NCBI GenBank assembly: GCA_038503035.1
Contig: JAVSML010038972.1
Coordinates: forward strand, 31,293 to 95,292
Reading direction: 5' to 3'
DNA length: 64,000 nucleotides
Source: Crocodylus rhombifer
Lineage: Eukaryota; Chordata; Crocodylia; Crocodylidae
A model generated the notes under the pieces. The model saw nothing but the letters and a program-made list of their open reading frames with translations. It made no database searches and was not told where the DNA came from. Numbering within the stretch: position 1 is the stretch's first letter; each line of letters opens with the position of its first letter. Below are positions 22,930 through 34,300 of the stretch, piece after piece. Position numbers and translations under genes: made by a program.

Positions 22930-23996
22930 ACCCAACGCATGACTGGGCTATAGGCTGTACAGGAGGGACAGGATAGGAAGGAAAGGTGGGGGCGTGGCAC
23001 TCTGCATTAAGGAGGAATACAAATCCTCGTCAATTAGCAAAGACTCAGAGGGGGGTACTCTGAAGTGCTCTGGGTTAGAATACAAGGCAGTCGTGGGGAA
23101 AGAGACTTAACGATGGGAGACTACTACAGGCCACCCAACCAAGGGGAAGAGCTAGACCAGGAATTCTTAAGTCAGCTGACAGAGGTAGTTAGGTCAAAGG
23201 ACGTGGTCATCATGGGTGACCTGAACCTTCCAGACATCTGCTGGGAAGAGCGGTCAGCCAGGTCTGACCGCTCACGTGGGTTCCTAGCCCAAATGCAGGA
23301 CCTCCATCTAACCCAGGAGGTGCACAGCTCTACCAGGGGAGACGCCTTGTTGGACCTAGTGCGACGACCTGGTGAGGCGGCTGCAGGTTCTCGACCACCT
23401 GGGCGACAGCGATCATCGCCTGCTGGGATTCACCATCCAGTGCAAGGTGGCAAAGGCCTGCAGCAAGGCAGCAGCCCTAGATTTCAGGAGGGCAGACTTC
23501 AATGAGCTAAGGAGAATAGTCAGGGAAGCACTGAGCTCCCGGAGGAGAGGGGAGCCAGGTGTCCAAGAAGAGTGGTCGCTCCTTAAGGTGACAATTCTCC
23601 AAGCCCAAAGGGAGGTAATCCCTACACAGATCAAAGGGAGCAGGAGGGCACAAAAGCCCCCATGGCTCACCAAAAGCATCTGGGAGTGTCTCCTAGCTAA
23701 AAGGGAGGCGCACACCCAATGGAAGGGAGGGGCCATCACCAGGGACGATTATACTGCGGTTGCAGAGGGTAAATTCAGATTAGATATCAGGAGGCGCGAC
23801 TTCACAGTCAGGGCATCTAGGATCTGGAACCAACTTCCAAGCAAAGTGGTGCTGGCTCCTACCCTGGGGGTTTTTAAAAGCGGGCTCGATGAACACCTTC
23901 CTGGAGTTGTTTGACCCCAGTACTCTTTCCTGCCATGGCAGGGGTTGGACTTGATGATCTGCTCAGGTCCCTTCTGACCCTACAAACTATGAAAGT
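22930..23996 (+). pseudogene. CR1 LINE with endonuclease domain, reverse transcriptase deleted
   Basis: The sequence reads through the CR1 apurinic-type endonuclease: YRLYRRDRIGRKGGGVALCI near 22950-23010, YYRPPNQGEELDQEF, the catalytic-region motif MGDLNLPDICWEE and LGDSDHRLLGF near 23400-23430. A frameshift near 23370 separates the two reading frames. After REAHTQWKGG..DDYTA the frame jumps at about 23757 directly to the C-terminal segment GKFRLDIRRRDFTVRASRIW, so the whole reverse transcriptase is missing. The second frame, 23372-23914, stays open for 180 codons across the deletion. The 3' end is GGTCCCTTCTGACCCTACAA then ACTATGAAAG. It is inactive. Confidence 0.9.
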
Positions 23997-24234
23997 ATAT
24001 AGTGTCCTTCCCCCATTATTAAGGTAATTGGGTACCATCATGTGGATGGCCCCTTAAGACTGTGGGCCCTCCCTGTCAGGTTACACCTCTTTACCCCTAA
24101 GGAAGAAGGTAACAAGTCAGGGATCCCAAGTATGGCGGTACTGTGGGACGTTCCCAGCAGAGAGGCAGAAAAAGCATCAATGGGCCACTGAACCTGACAG
24201 AAGGCCCATGAGGCTGCTGGAGTGGAGCAGCATA

Positions 24235-24320
24235 AAGCTGAGGGGACTGCAGAGTGGGATGGAAAAGGCCAGAGCAGAACACCAACAATAAGTATTTAAT
24301 CTGTGAAGGATCTGTTGGCT
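24235..24320 (+). repeat. Dispersed repeat copy 2 (pair with 19745-19845)
   Basis: GGAAAAGGCCAGAGCAGAAC and AAGTATTTAATCTGTGAAGG match copy 1. The surroundings (24000-24430) are GC-richer and may belong to the same element; I cannot name it. Confidence 0.6.
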
Positions 24321-24902
24321 ACCATGTATGATGCATGAGACTGATGTGGGACTGTGGAGAGGGCAAGAGGGCAGCCAGCCATTGCAGTCCAGGCAGAAGG
24401 ACAGGGGGCCAGCCTATAGGGGCACATTGTGAGTCAAATGTTTTATTCATTTGTACCCCTAGGAAGCAGTTAAAAAGAAGAGAGGAGAGTGAAAAAAGAA
24501 ATACATTAAACAAAACCTCCCATTTTGTTTTATCACCTTTGAAAAATATTTCCTTTTCTAGGATGTTGTACTTCAGGATGTATTGCCCGGATTCACTTTC
24601 CTATGAATTCATCTTCCAGATGTTTTTTTCCCCCCTTCTTATTGAAAAGATTTCAAAGGCTGTTTTCTATTACATTGTTACTTATCTGCAGTGTATCAGA
24701 AATGGTGCAATGGCAATACAATACCTTGCATATTGTGTTGTGGGAATGCATTATCTACAGATGACAAGATCCCGTTATGTGCAAGGATTACATCTTCCTT
24801 TAGATGCAGTAAATAATTAATGCTGGCTCACACAATGATTTTTCTTTTGTGGTCATTAGTTAAAATACTAACAGTTATTATCTGTTTGATGTCTTTTTTT
24901 AG

Positions 24903-25085
24903 TTCCAAGCTACGGTAAAGGAAGGTGTTACAGGAGTGATTGTGAATTTAACTGTTCAGGATGAGGATGATCCAGCAACAGGGGCCTGGAGAGCTGTTTA
25001 TACCATTATCAATGGAAACCCAGGGCAGAGTTTTGAAATCCATACCAATCCACAGACTAATGAGGGAATGCTCTCTGTTGTCAAA
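24903..25085 (+). CDS. CDH13: CDH13 (T-cadherin) internal exon, end of EC3 domain
   Basis: This 183-bp internal exon encodes 61 residues of an extracellular cadherin repeat. T-cadherin is a GPI-anchored, calcium-dependent adhesion receptor without a cytoplasmic tail. The acceptor is a T-rich tract ending in TAG at 24900-24902 and the donor is AAA/GTAAGA at 25083-25091, so the exon is phase 0 at both ends. Visible motifs are a calcium-site stretch DEDDP at residues 20-24, the N-glycosylation sequon NLT at 15-17, the block [17 protein letters not shown] at 26-42 and [10 protein letters not shown] at 52-61. These last two blocks match, from memory, the EC3 region of vertebrate CDH13 closely and are less like CDH1, CDH2 or CDH4. 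A 183-bp exon at this place also fits classical cadherin genes. Open reading continues past the donor to a stop near 25118, which is intronic. By analogy it is about exon 9 of 14; the number is not provable here. Confidence 0.93.
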
Positions 25086-25650
25086 GTAAGAACTATTTGC
25101 CTTTATACGATATTATAGCCGCACAGTGTATCCAGCAGATCTTTGATGCATGAAAAGGTGCAACTACTGGAATAACCTTCTCAAAAATATGGCACTAGTT
25201 AATTCTTCACTTAAGAAATTTTACCAATATCTCCCTTTCTTTTGAAAGTACCCCTGGGTGCGGTAAAAGATGATTGGCAAACCTTCTCTCCTTCCCATAT
25301 GTGGGAAATTTAATTATTTGTCCACCCTCCCCCGCCCCCAAACAAAAAACCAAACAAAAAACCCCACACAAAACAGAAATCTTGAACTGAAATTTTAAGC
25401 CAAGATGTTTTAGTTTTCAGGATTTATTTTGATGTCTGGAAGAAAAAAATGACAAGAATCACATGTGAAAACAAAGTTATGTCTGAAGGCAGTATTTTCT
25501 ACTGAGAGAGTTTGGATTGAAAATTTCCCATTGGTCATATTTCTCCCTGTGCAGTGCCTTGCAGTGGATATCTTTGCAGTAGACAAGGCAGAGCTCAAAA
25601 GGAATGGCTTCCCCTGCAGCCCAGAGATTGGTACGGTTAGGGTGAAGATA

Positions 25651-26205
25651 GGGCAAAGTTACACATAACACTTAGACCATACTAAATCTGTGCAGTGTTA
25701 ATAGGCGATAGCTAAATAGCTATAATGTTAATAAGTGATAACTAAATAGCTACAATGTTAATAGTTGATAACTAAATCTGGTCAATGTTAATAGGCGATA
25801 GTGTTCAAGTTAGAACATGTTGATCAGTTGTACGTTATGGGTTAGTACGGTTTCTTGCCGGCACTGCTCTGCGTTACCACTAGAGGGCTTGGCAAGCAGG
25901 GGTGTGGCTAGAAGCCAGGACACTTGGGCTTTATGCTTGCTCTGGGTGGAGTGGGGTGGGGAGGCTAGAAGTGGTGCATCCTGGGGTGCTTGGAGACTTC
26001 AAGCTGCTCATTTTATCTCTGTGGAGCAGACCTGAAGTTTTCCTATAACAAATTAGGTAGCACAGCCCAGAGTTAACCCTCACCTGAAGTGGCATAATTT
26101 GAGCTGCTCAGAGTGCACTTGGCATAAGTTAACAAGCTTTAACTTGCAGTTGCTCACATTTTAAGTGCCCTTACTAAGGTCTGAGTGTAATGTGTAACTT
26201 TGCCC
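25651..26205. mobile_element. TIR-bearing DNA element in the short CDH13 intron
   Basis: The left end GGGCAAAGTTACACATAACA (continuing with CTTAGACC) and the right end GTAATGTGTAACTTTGCCC, preceded by GGTCTGAGT, are inverted repeats of about 28 bp. No clear target duplication was found. The element is 555 bp, has no transposase and carries a 30-bp minisatellite near its left end. Confidence 0.65.
25681..25800 (+). repeat. 30-bp minisatellite
   Basis: Three full 30-bp units start at 25697, 25727 and 25757, each beginning GTTAATA and containing GATAnCTAAAT. A partial unit precedes them (25681-25696) and another follows (25787-25800). Divergence between units is modest. Confidence 0.9.
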
Positions 26206-26454
26206 ACACATTCCACCTAAGGAGGTAGGACTTGTCTTCCAATTGAATAATGTGCTTACTCTTCACCTAAGCACAACTGTGGGTCATCAGGTCTAGCTCA
26301 GAGAGTCTGAGCAGTTCAGCCAGCAGAAAGGATAACACGGATAATAATTAAATGCAACTCATTTTTGTTCTCTGCTTTGTTATTGCAGTGGGAGAGGAGC
26401 AGGGAGTAGAAAATTCTGGACTTGCTCCATTCACCCACCCCCCACAGTATCCAC

Positions 26455-26535
26455 CCTCTGTCACTGTGAGAGACAAAATACTGAACTAGCTGGATCAATT
26501 GTCTGACCCAGTAAATGGCAGTTCTTATGAGCCTC
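26455..26535 (+). repeat. Old dispersed repeat fragment
   Basis: CTCTGTCACTGTGAGAGACA followed by ACTGAACTAGCTGGATCAAT and GTCTGACCCAGTAAATGGCA GTTCTTATG resembles a repeat 3' end very common in reptiles ('tggtctgacccagtatggc'). Family not assigned. Confidence 0.55.
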
Positions 26536-26740
26536 TTTAATACTCTTCCTTGTAACTTGTAATTATCATCATGTCAACTGCTGAACTTCAGCCAGGCATC
26601 GAGATGTAACCAGTGCTGGTACAAGAGATGCTGTCCCTTTTGTGGCTAATTCTGTCACTTGGGAACTCAGCAGAGGGGAGGTAATGTTAATTTTTTTTTT
26701 AAATGCATCTCATGCTCCAATGTTTTGACTTGCCTTTCAG

Positions 26741-26994
26741 CCTTTAGACTACGAGATCTCAGCATTTCACACGCTGCTGATCAAAGTAGAAAATGAAGAC
26801 CCGCTCGTTCCGGACATAGCTTATGGCCCCAGTTCCACAGCCACAGTTCAGATCACTGTTGAAGACGTAAATGAAGGCCCTGTTTTCCACCCAAACCCAA
26901 TGACAGTGACCAAACAAGAAAACATCCCCATTGGCAGCGTTGTACTAACAGTGAACGCCACAGATCCAGATACCTTGCAGCATCAAACTATTAG
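26741..26994 (+). CDS. CDH13: CDH13 (T-cadherin) internal exon, EC3/EC4 junction
   Basis: This 254-bp exon encodes 84 full codons plus the first two bases of an arginine codon. The acceptor is TGCCTTTCAG ending at 26740 and the donor AG/GTGAGT at 26993-27000 is consensus. It starts with PLDYE, the LDRE-type calcium motif, and so joins the preceding phase-0 exon in frame as VVK-PLDYE. Further motifs are EDVNEGPVF at residues 41-49, the inter-domain calcium linker (DxNEx type) closing EC3, and NATDPD at 72-77, the DxD motif of EC4, which overlaps an NAT glycosylation sequon. The stretch [11 protein letters not shown] at 15-25 and the ending LQHQTIR are, from memory, characteristic of CDH13. The next exon, expected to continue with the rest of EC4, was not found in the following 37 kb, in keeping with the giant introns of this gene. 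There are no stops or frameshifts, so the gene looks functional. Confidence 0.94.
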
Positions 26995-27000
26995 GTGAGT

Positions 27001-27999
27001 ACAATGTTCTCTAACCTAAGCCTACAAGATAGGGACTACAAATGATTGTTGTGCCTATGGTACTCGGCCATTTGCACAAAATTAAATTAAACGTGTTTGA
27101 GATCTGGGTAATTAGGAGTGAAGTTTTATTTTCTCCTGTAATGAAGAGCTTCAAAATGACAAAGAAAAAGAGTTTGCATTAGGCAGGTGACAATATTTTT
27201 CCAAGGAATGAGATGATAGAGTAAAGCACCTTTAGGTGATTCTGGTCTCAAACTGGTTCCCCCGCCTTTATGAAATCAAGGGGACAAAAATAAACATTTC
27301 TAAACCAGCTTCTGAGAATCGTTTCTCAGTTTTGCCTACTTGGTTTATGTTTGCTTCTGATGTCACCCCATAAAGTGAAATAATTATTGGCCCCCCAGAT
27401 TCAAGTATAAAGGGTAATACATGCTTCTTGACTAAACCTTGGCATTATCTGTTGCACTTTATTGTGGTTCAGGCTCAGAACAATACAAGGAAAAGGATGT
27501 CTTCTGTACTGCAAAAATATTAATGCACTTGCACTCTGAAGAACAGTGTTGGGTATTGAGTTTAACAAATGCCCAAGTTTACTATAATTATAAAACTGTT
27601 TTCTGACATGTGAGTGCTATGTTCCTGCTCTGAATCTCTTGAGACTATAGCAAGGAGCTTATTATGCTCTACCAGCACTTTTGCTTCCAAGAACACTATT
27701 GCAGAGATAGAAACATGGTTTTTCCCTGATCCAAAAGCAGATAATTTTCATAGTTAAAAACAGCACCTGATGTCTCTGGTGGTTTGGATGAAAATTTAGA
27801 ATGAGCACATCACTCGTGCAGTGATGCCAGTCTCAAAATTGCATCTTCTCTGCCAGAGTGTTAACTTCACCTTTCTGCATAGCAGAGAAAGAGCTTCAGT
27901 CCCTTACCTGGGGGTGTTTCTCCCCTCCACCTGAGCTAGTGGAGAGGGACAAATTGGATTTGGTGAAGCTGTGCAGCTGAGAGGTGGACCACAAGTTGC
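27001..27999. other. Intron stretch after the second exon
   Basis: No feature recognised beyond the donor site. Confidence 0.6.
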
Positions 28000-28007
28000 G
28001 TTATGTA

Positions 28008-28378
28008 TAGGGCCCTGCCAAATTCATGGCAGAAGTGGAGTGTGCTGCAGCTCCTTTAATTTTGCAGGTTCCCCTCTGCACTGATTGGTGGAAGGGCCGC
28101 ACTTGCGGCTTGCTTCTGATGAACAGGGAAGATACCGTTTTAAATACGATACCGTTTTTACCTCCCCACCAGCCAGCAGCAAGCCACGGGGCCACCGAGG
28201 CCCCTCACCAATCAGTGGCAGGAGGCAAAAACAGCATCATAATTAAAACCACAGTTTTTACCTACTTGTCAATCAGGAGCAAGCGGCGGGGCCCCTCCAC
28301 CAATCAGCACAGGGGAACCTGCAAGATGAAAGAAGCTGCAGAGCACCCCCTTTCTGCTGTGAATTTGGTAGGGCCCTA
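28008..28378. mobile_element. hAT-like MITE with TAGGGCCCT termini
   Basis: Termini TAGGGCCCTGCCAAATTCA and TGAATTTGGTAGGGCCCTA are near-perfect inverted repeats. Flanks GTTATGTA (28000-28007) and ATTATGTA (28379-28386) match at 7 of 8 bases. Inverted similarity extends about 100 bp inward (CCAATCAG/CTGATTGG blocks). The 117-codon open frame across it is not a gene. Confidence 0.85.
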
Positions 28379-28386
28379 ATTATGTA

Positions 28387-31300
28387 CTCACAGGAGTCTC
28401 ATTACAGGGAAACCAAATGGTGAGGCATTGAGGACTGGAGAGAGGGGGTATGTAGCGGCCCCCGAGAGCCACCACTCTGCGCATTTCCCTTCCCCAGAAT
28501 CCCCCGGAGGGAGTCTCAAGAGTTGTGCTCCTTTTTTGCAGGCTATGACTCTTGTCTCTTGTCCTCACTGCATAAGGGTGCAGATGCCATTCGTCATGAA
28601 GGAAGACCGCTACCTTGCTTCATTCATTTCATCGAGATTTAGCAGCCTCTTATTTTTGCCCTTTTATTTGTTTGGGTTCTTTTCCTGAGAGGGACCAGCG
28701 AGGCCTTGGTCAAGCTGGGGTGTCCAATGGCGTCTCAGCCTGGTTCCTCTCCATTTGAAGTCATCTAGAATTTGGGTGCTCAAGGATTGCTAGGCAGGGA
28801 GCCAAGTTCTTCACGCAGGGTCTCCCATGGTTAGATGTCTTCCTCGTTGCAAGGATGGTGGGCGCTTCTTCAGGAAGGTTAGGCCCACACAGCTGCCTGA
28901 CCGAGAATGCCGTTGACAGTAATGGCAATCTGTGCACGCAGCAAGTGTAGAGCAGCGTGCCATTGCAGAGGGCCAGACTGACAGTCACGGGTTAAAATGA
29001 TGTGAAGGTGAACTGAGACAGGTAAGAGTTCAAAATTTAATGGAGGGGGGAGAAAGGGCATGGCATATAATTAGAAAATTCCATTCCCAGCATCACCTTA
29101 AAAACATCTATCTAATAGAGCATGAATATTTAATTTTTGTTCTCTATCAGGAGTACCTGTGAGCTCTGCCATTTAAAGATCAGTTTATCTGAGGGAAGAC
29201 TCTTAACAGATGTCATCTTCCCTGTTTTCTAAATGTATTTATTTACTGAATGCACGTTTTGTCCATTCATTGTCATTTTAGCCCTTGCTCCAGGGAATTC
29301 TTATTCTATTTGGTATAGCCACAGATTTCTGTGATGGATGGACAAGGGCTGTGGGATTTCTTTCATATGTCAAATGCAGCAACATGACAATCGGGTGCAT
29401 GATCTAAAACCTGGCTCACGTAGAGGTAAAAGTCCCTTATTCTCTTTGGCGTTGATATCAAATTTTAGTACAGGCAGGAACAAAGCTATCAACAATTTTA
29501 AGAATGGTCATGGGAGTTGTGGGTTTGGTTTTTTTGCTTTTTATAAAAAGGGCTTGTTAATTATTTGCAACATTTTATCACGTACTGCTAAGAGAGGTGC
29601 CCCAAGAGAATAAAGAACATGTGTGAAATTGGTTAAAGAAACCATGCAGGAATTTGTTCTTATAATCCAGAATCTGCTGCTTGCGTTTCTCAAGCAGAAT
29701 TGCTGATTATGCCAGATTGGTAATGATTATGTTGGGAGTGCAAACTGGAAGAGAGATTAGTGAATCACTAAAAAGACCAGTTTGATTTTTAAATATTCGT
29801 TGCAGCTAGCCAAATAGCAGAAGTCCTTGTGCAGTCTACCACTAGTCACAACCGTGCTGCAAAGGAGCCCTGAAATCTTGAATAATACAAACTAAATAAA
29901 AGTTTCCTGGAACTGAAAGCATAATGTGAACAGTATCTGTATTGCCAAGATGTTGTATTCTTTTACACAAAAAGGTTTTCTTCTCTCCTGCTGATTGTGC
30001 AAAAAACAAAAGCCGCAATGATTTAGTGTTGGTTGGGAATGGAGAGTGATTCTGTGGAAGGAAATATGTAAAAAGATCAAGGGCTGTTAGTTTTGTCAGG
30101 GGAAAAAAAACTACAAATGGGGAAATAATTGAAGTACAAAAAGTAGGGAATGAAATAGAAAAGGCTAATCTAACTCTCATATCCCCTCTGATACAGGGAC
30201 AAGACAGCACAAAGTATAAAAGCTTAACCCTCAACACAGAAAAAAAGAACTGTGTTTCAGGCAATATAGTTAAGTGGTGGCATTTACTGCTGGCAAATAT
30301 TGACAGTAATATTCAAAGAATTAGATATTTTTGTGACTAATCTGCAATTTAGCTAGTGTAAAATTAAACGTGCTGGGGCTAAAACTGATCACTGTATGGA
30401 ACTGGCAAGAAATACTCCCCACTAAATGATTGCAGTTGGATGCATTTTGAGAAGCTGGGGTATATATTGGTTTATAATGGCTTAGGATCCTGCCAGATCT
30501 CTCGCACGGAGATTACATATCCGTCTGCTTTCAGTGCATTTTCCTACGTGCTGGATGTTGCTGCGCTCTGTAAGTTCTCCCCAGAGGAGGTACTAATATA
30601 TTAAGGTCAATTTTTGAAGGCAAAGTGCATGGGCACTGAACCATAATGCATGGGAGCGAGTCAGGTTGTGATGCGCGCATGCAGCGAGGCGTGTCAGAAC
30701 CCTGCCGTGAACCGGGTCCGTTGTTTCATGTTGCAAAATGTTAGTGCGCAGAAGGGTAAGAGGGGCTTTGTCCATGCCTCCCTCCTTTGCTTTCAGCCTC
30801 TTGCAGCTAAAATATGAATCCATTGAAGGCCAAGAAGATATTTTTCCATTTGTTTTATCGACAGTGAGAGGGTGCCACTAGCTACTGGCAAGGTGTTCTG
30901 CTATTGCATAAAATATCACAACTGCATTCCAGAAACCATGACTCTAAGGTAAAGAAAGATTTCAATGCCATGGTCCAAATCCAGATTCAGTCTGTTCTTT
31001 GAACGCTCTCTGAATCAGATTCAAATGACTTATCTTGGTGAAAACCGTAGCTTGCCTTGTAACCGTTCCTGTAGGCATCTGCAGTGTTGAGGCAGTTTTC
31101 CTTCTTCTTCTTCAGCCTGAAGTGGTTTTGCAGCCTGAGAATGGAACTCACTTAAAAGCTCAAGCAAGCTGGCAAAAATATACTACCCAGGAAAATACAA
31201 CTTCAAGCATTTGTGAGAATCAAAACCTTGTAACTTCAGTCCAGATCTCACTCTGTACATAGTTAGCAATAATAATGCACTTTCATGGTTTTATATTCTT

Positions 31301-34300
31301 CTCTGATCTAATGAAGTTAACATTCAGGGGAAGTTGTTAGAGGTATCGACAGCTTACTGGGAACAAATGTCTTCGGCTCTCATTAACCGAGCATATAATG
31401 AAGGCTCCAAGCTCAGTTCTGCTCTTAGGTATTCTTGACTGTGTAAGCTGTTTGTACTCATTTCAACCAAAGTCCAGGATTGTTTGTGGAGAGGCATCCA
31501 GTAGATGCAGAGGGGTTTGAGCTGACCCTCAAAGCAAGAATCCAATGGTTTTTCACCAGATATATGTAACTCAAAGCAAAAATTTTCCTTCTGCACTTAC
31601 TGGGCGAGAACCACGAAACCAATTCAAGTGGGATTGCAATTCTAAGATTCATTAACCTATATTAACCTGTTTTTTCTGAAGTATTCAACTCCCCCTACAA
31701 CTCCCAACTTTTGGGAAGAAGAAAAACACGCGGAAGCCCCCATATTAATTATAATCCAACAACTTATTAATAGACCAGTAATGAAGTTTCTGAAATTTGA
31801 TTTCTTAATCAGGGATCATTGTTATTTTTGTGCCAGATTTAAGAGTTTAATTTTGGGTGCCTCTTTCCCACCTCTGAAATTTTAATCAGAAGTTTCAAGT
31901 GTACGTGTCAATGAGAAGTTAAAGGCCAAAATTAATAACATTTTCTACCTTGGGAAATTAAAAGAAGAGCCTCACTCTCTGAAATCCATTATTAACAGTA
32001 GATCTTAATTAAACATAGTTACTGGCCTCAATAATTTGTCTGCATGGAGAGATCAGTGTAGGTATTTCTTTCCTTTTTGGATTCAACAAGTGCACGAGAT
32101 ATAGTGAGACTTTTAACTAAGTATAAATAAGTTGTTTATGGCAATATACTTGTAATTTTTAATTAAAGCAATGCTCTCTGGTTTCATGTTTTATCCCAGC
32201 AATATATTTTTATTACCTACTGTGCTCTAGGATTTTTAATTATTTATGTAAATATATTATTGCAGTTTTCATTCTTGGGAAGTGATGTGCCTGGATGCTA
32301 TATTAACATCTCCAGGAAAAAAAAACCCCCTGTATTATGGATTTAGAGCATGTCTAATTACATAAGAAAATTGAAACGATGCATTTTTGGCAGCCATCTG
32401 TAGTTGGTAACATGTCATGCCCATGATTCCTGAATGGGTCGTTGACAGTCCATTGTCATATTGGGAAGGACTGAGCTGTATTCAGCTGTAAGTCAGCTCC
32501 TTTCTCTCATGTATTTGACACATTTACACTCTTAAGATTTGAGGGTAGGGAGACTAACTGGTTCAGAGGGACATGAACTTTAATAGGCAACAACCATCTT
32601 TGTCAGATGCTAGGAATGGACCGCATCATGCTCTTAAGGGTTGCCAAAATTAGCATATATCCATGGACTTCTGTGGATTTGTACTAGCTTGGGATTATAG
32701 TCAGTCCTTGCTGATCATACCATGATAGCTGCCTATGTTGAAATATAGTGATAAACAGACTGTTTTTCTTGTAAAGGTCATTATCCTTAGAGCAAAACAT
32801 TGATGCATGGCAATGCGGCTGCTTCCTTGAATAACAGACCGGATGTAATAACAGCAATTCTCACAAGGACTCACTTAAGACAACAATACATTCCTTGGTG
32901 TCATGTTGAAAGGGCAATGGCTAAAAAGATGAGCAATCAGATTTTAAGTTAAATTATTACAACTTAATCAATGTCCACTACATCAATGGCAATAGTCCAG
33001 ATTTTACACTGCTGTCAGTGAAAATGCATGTGTCCTGGTATGTTTTTAATCTTTGCAGAGATGGAATGAGATTGTAAAGCCCTGTAAATTAGTATTTTTA
33101 CTCTACAGAACTGCTCACACGCTTAGCAATCTTCTCCTTACTCCCAAGCATATGGTAAATCCCATCAGATTTTGGTAAGGTAAAGTAAGGAGTAGTTTAC
33201 TTCTGTCGCTTCTATTTTTGCTGCCCATCACCAGTATTACAGCTAATGCAATCAAGCCATGAATCATGACACTAATTCAAGAAATGCATTTCATGTTCTG
33301 CTATTTTTCCCCCACAGTGCATCTGAACACCTTCTAAAGAACCATGAGCCTCCAAACCACATTCCTCTTGAACACTTAAGGGATTAATTTTGCATACTCT
33401 GATGTGTGCTGAGCCTTTTTTAAGACACTTTTTTTATTGTAGGCAAGGGTCAGTACACTTACTTTTGGGATATACTGTCATCACTTTAGGGAAGAAGTAT
33501 ATAATGAGACAGAGATGGCAAGTCTTATAGTAAGAGTGCATGGTTATAAGAAGTAATACACTCAGACATTGTTAAGTATGTCTCCGGGAATCTGAAGAGC
33601 TTATGCCTGAACCCTACCATCGGGAGATGTGTTTTCCTTGGGCAGACAGAAAAAAATATTCCTATTGTTTTAAATTAATGACTGAGTCTTGCTCTCAGAG
33701 AACAGCACTGGGGGTTTCATTGTAAGTTGCCCCCAAGAGCATCTTGAGTTGGCTCTGCAGTTTTATTTATGGCCTACATGAATCCACCCATTGGGAATTT
33801 GGAGCATATCACCAGATCTGAAATTGCTGCATATTGGAGAGTGCAATAAAAAAAAACAAAGCAAGCCAGGTAGAGAGGGAACTTGCCCTGAGCAACAAGT
33901 TATTCCTGTCCTCCCCTTCCTGCCAAAATCTCTGAAATGTGAAGTATTGCCTCCAGGAAAACCAGCTGGGATCCAAAGGCTGTGATGGGGCAGGGAGGAG
34001 AAGAGAGGACTTGAACTGCTGGCAGTGACATATTGCCTTATTCTAAAAGGAACAGTCTATTTCTCTCCTGCCCAATGTTATATGCCATCAGATTGTCACA
34101 GCACCTCCTCCAGAACATTAGAGTAGTATACTGCTATGTGATATATTGCACGCTGTATTATGATGTAAATATAGTAAGGTTACAACACAGAGAAAAACTC
34201 ACTGAATAAAAAACGCATGTTCATTGCTATGGTATTTGAACAAGCAGGGTTGCATCATTCATATATTATGTAGTGAGATAAAGGTGCAGCTCTCACCTTG

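Larger units (their letters stand above)
1..24902 (+). other. CDH13: CDH13 upstream intron (3' part)
   Basis: All sequence up to the acceptor at 24901-24902 is read as one intron of CDH13 because no other exon was recognised. It ends with a T-rich tract. Its 5' donor lies outside the window. Content is repeats and unique AT-rich DNA, listed separately. I cannot exclude short alternative or non-coding exons. Confidence 0.8.
25086..26740 (+). other. CDH13: CDH13 short intron between the two exons
   Basis: The intron runs from GTAAGA to TTTCAG and is 1655 bp long, phase 0. It contains an A/C-rich tract near 25328-25375, a TIR-bearing DNA element (25651-26205) with a 30-bp minisatellite, and an old repeat fragment near 26455-26535. 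Confidence 0.9.

Noticed and set aside
24335..24820. 161-codon plus-strand open frame just before the first CDH13 exon
   Set aside because: It stops before the acceptor, is in sequence partly shared with a dispersed repeat, and has no cadherin similarity.
25086..25118. Continuation of the first exon's frame beyond 25085
   Set aside because: A consensus donor at 25086 and loss of cadherin similarity show this is intron.
25681..25800. CRISPR-like appearance of the 30-bp array
   Set aside because: Units are directly adjacent with no spacers, in a vertebrate intron; it is a minisatellite.
29842..30264. 140-codon minus-strand open frame in repeat-poor DNA
   Set aside because: Phe/Leu-rich translation of AT-rich DNA, no recognisable family or splice context; a chance frame is the simpler reading.
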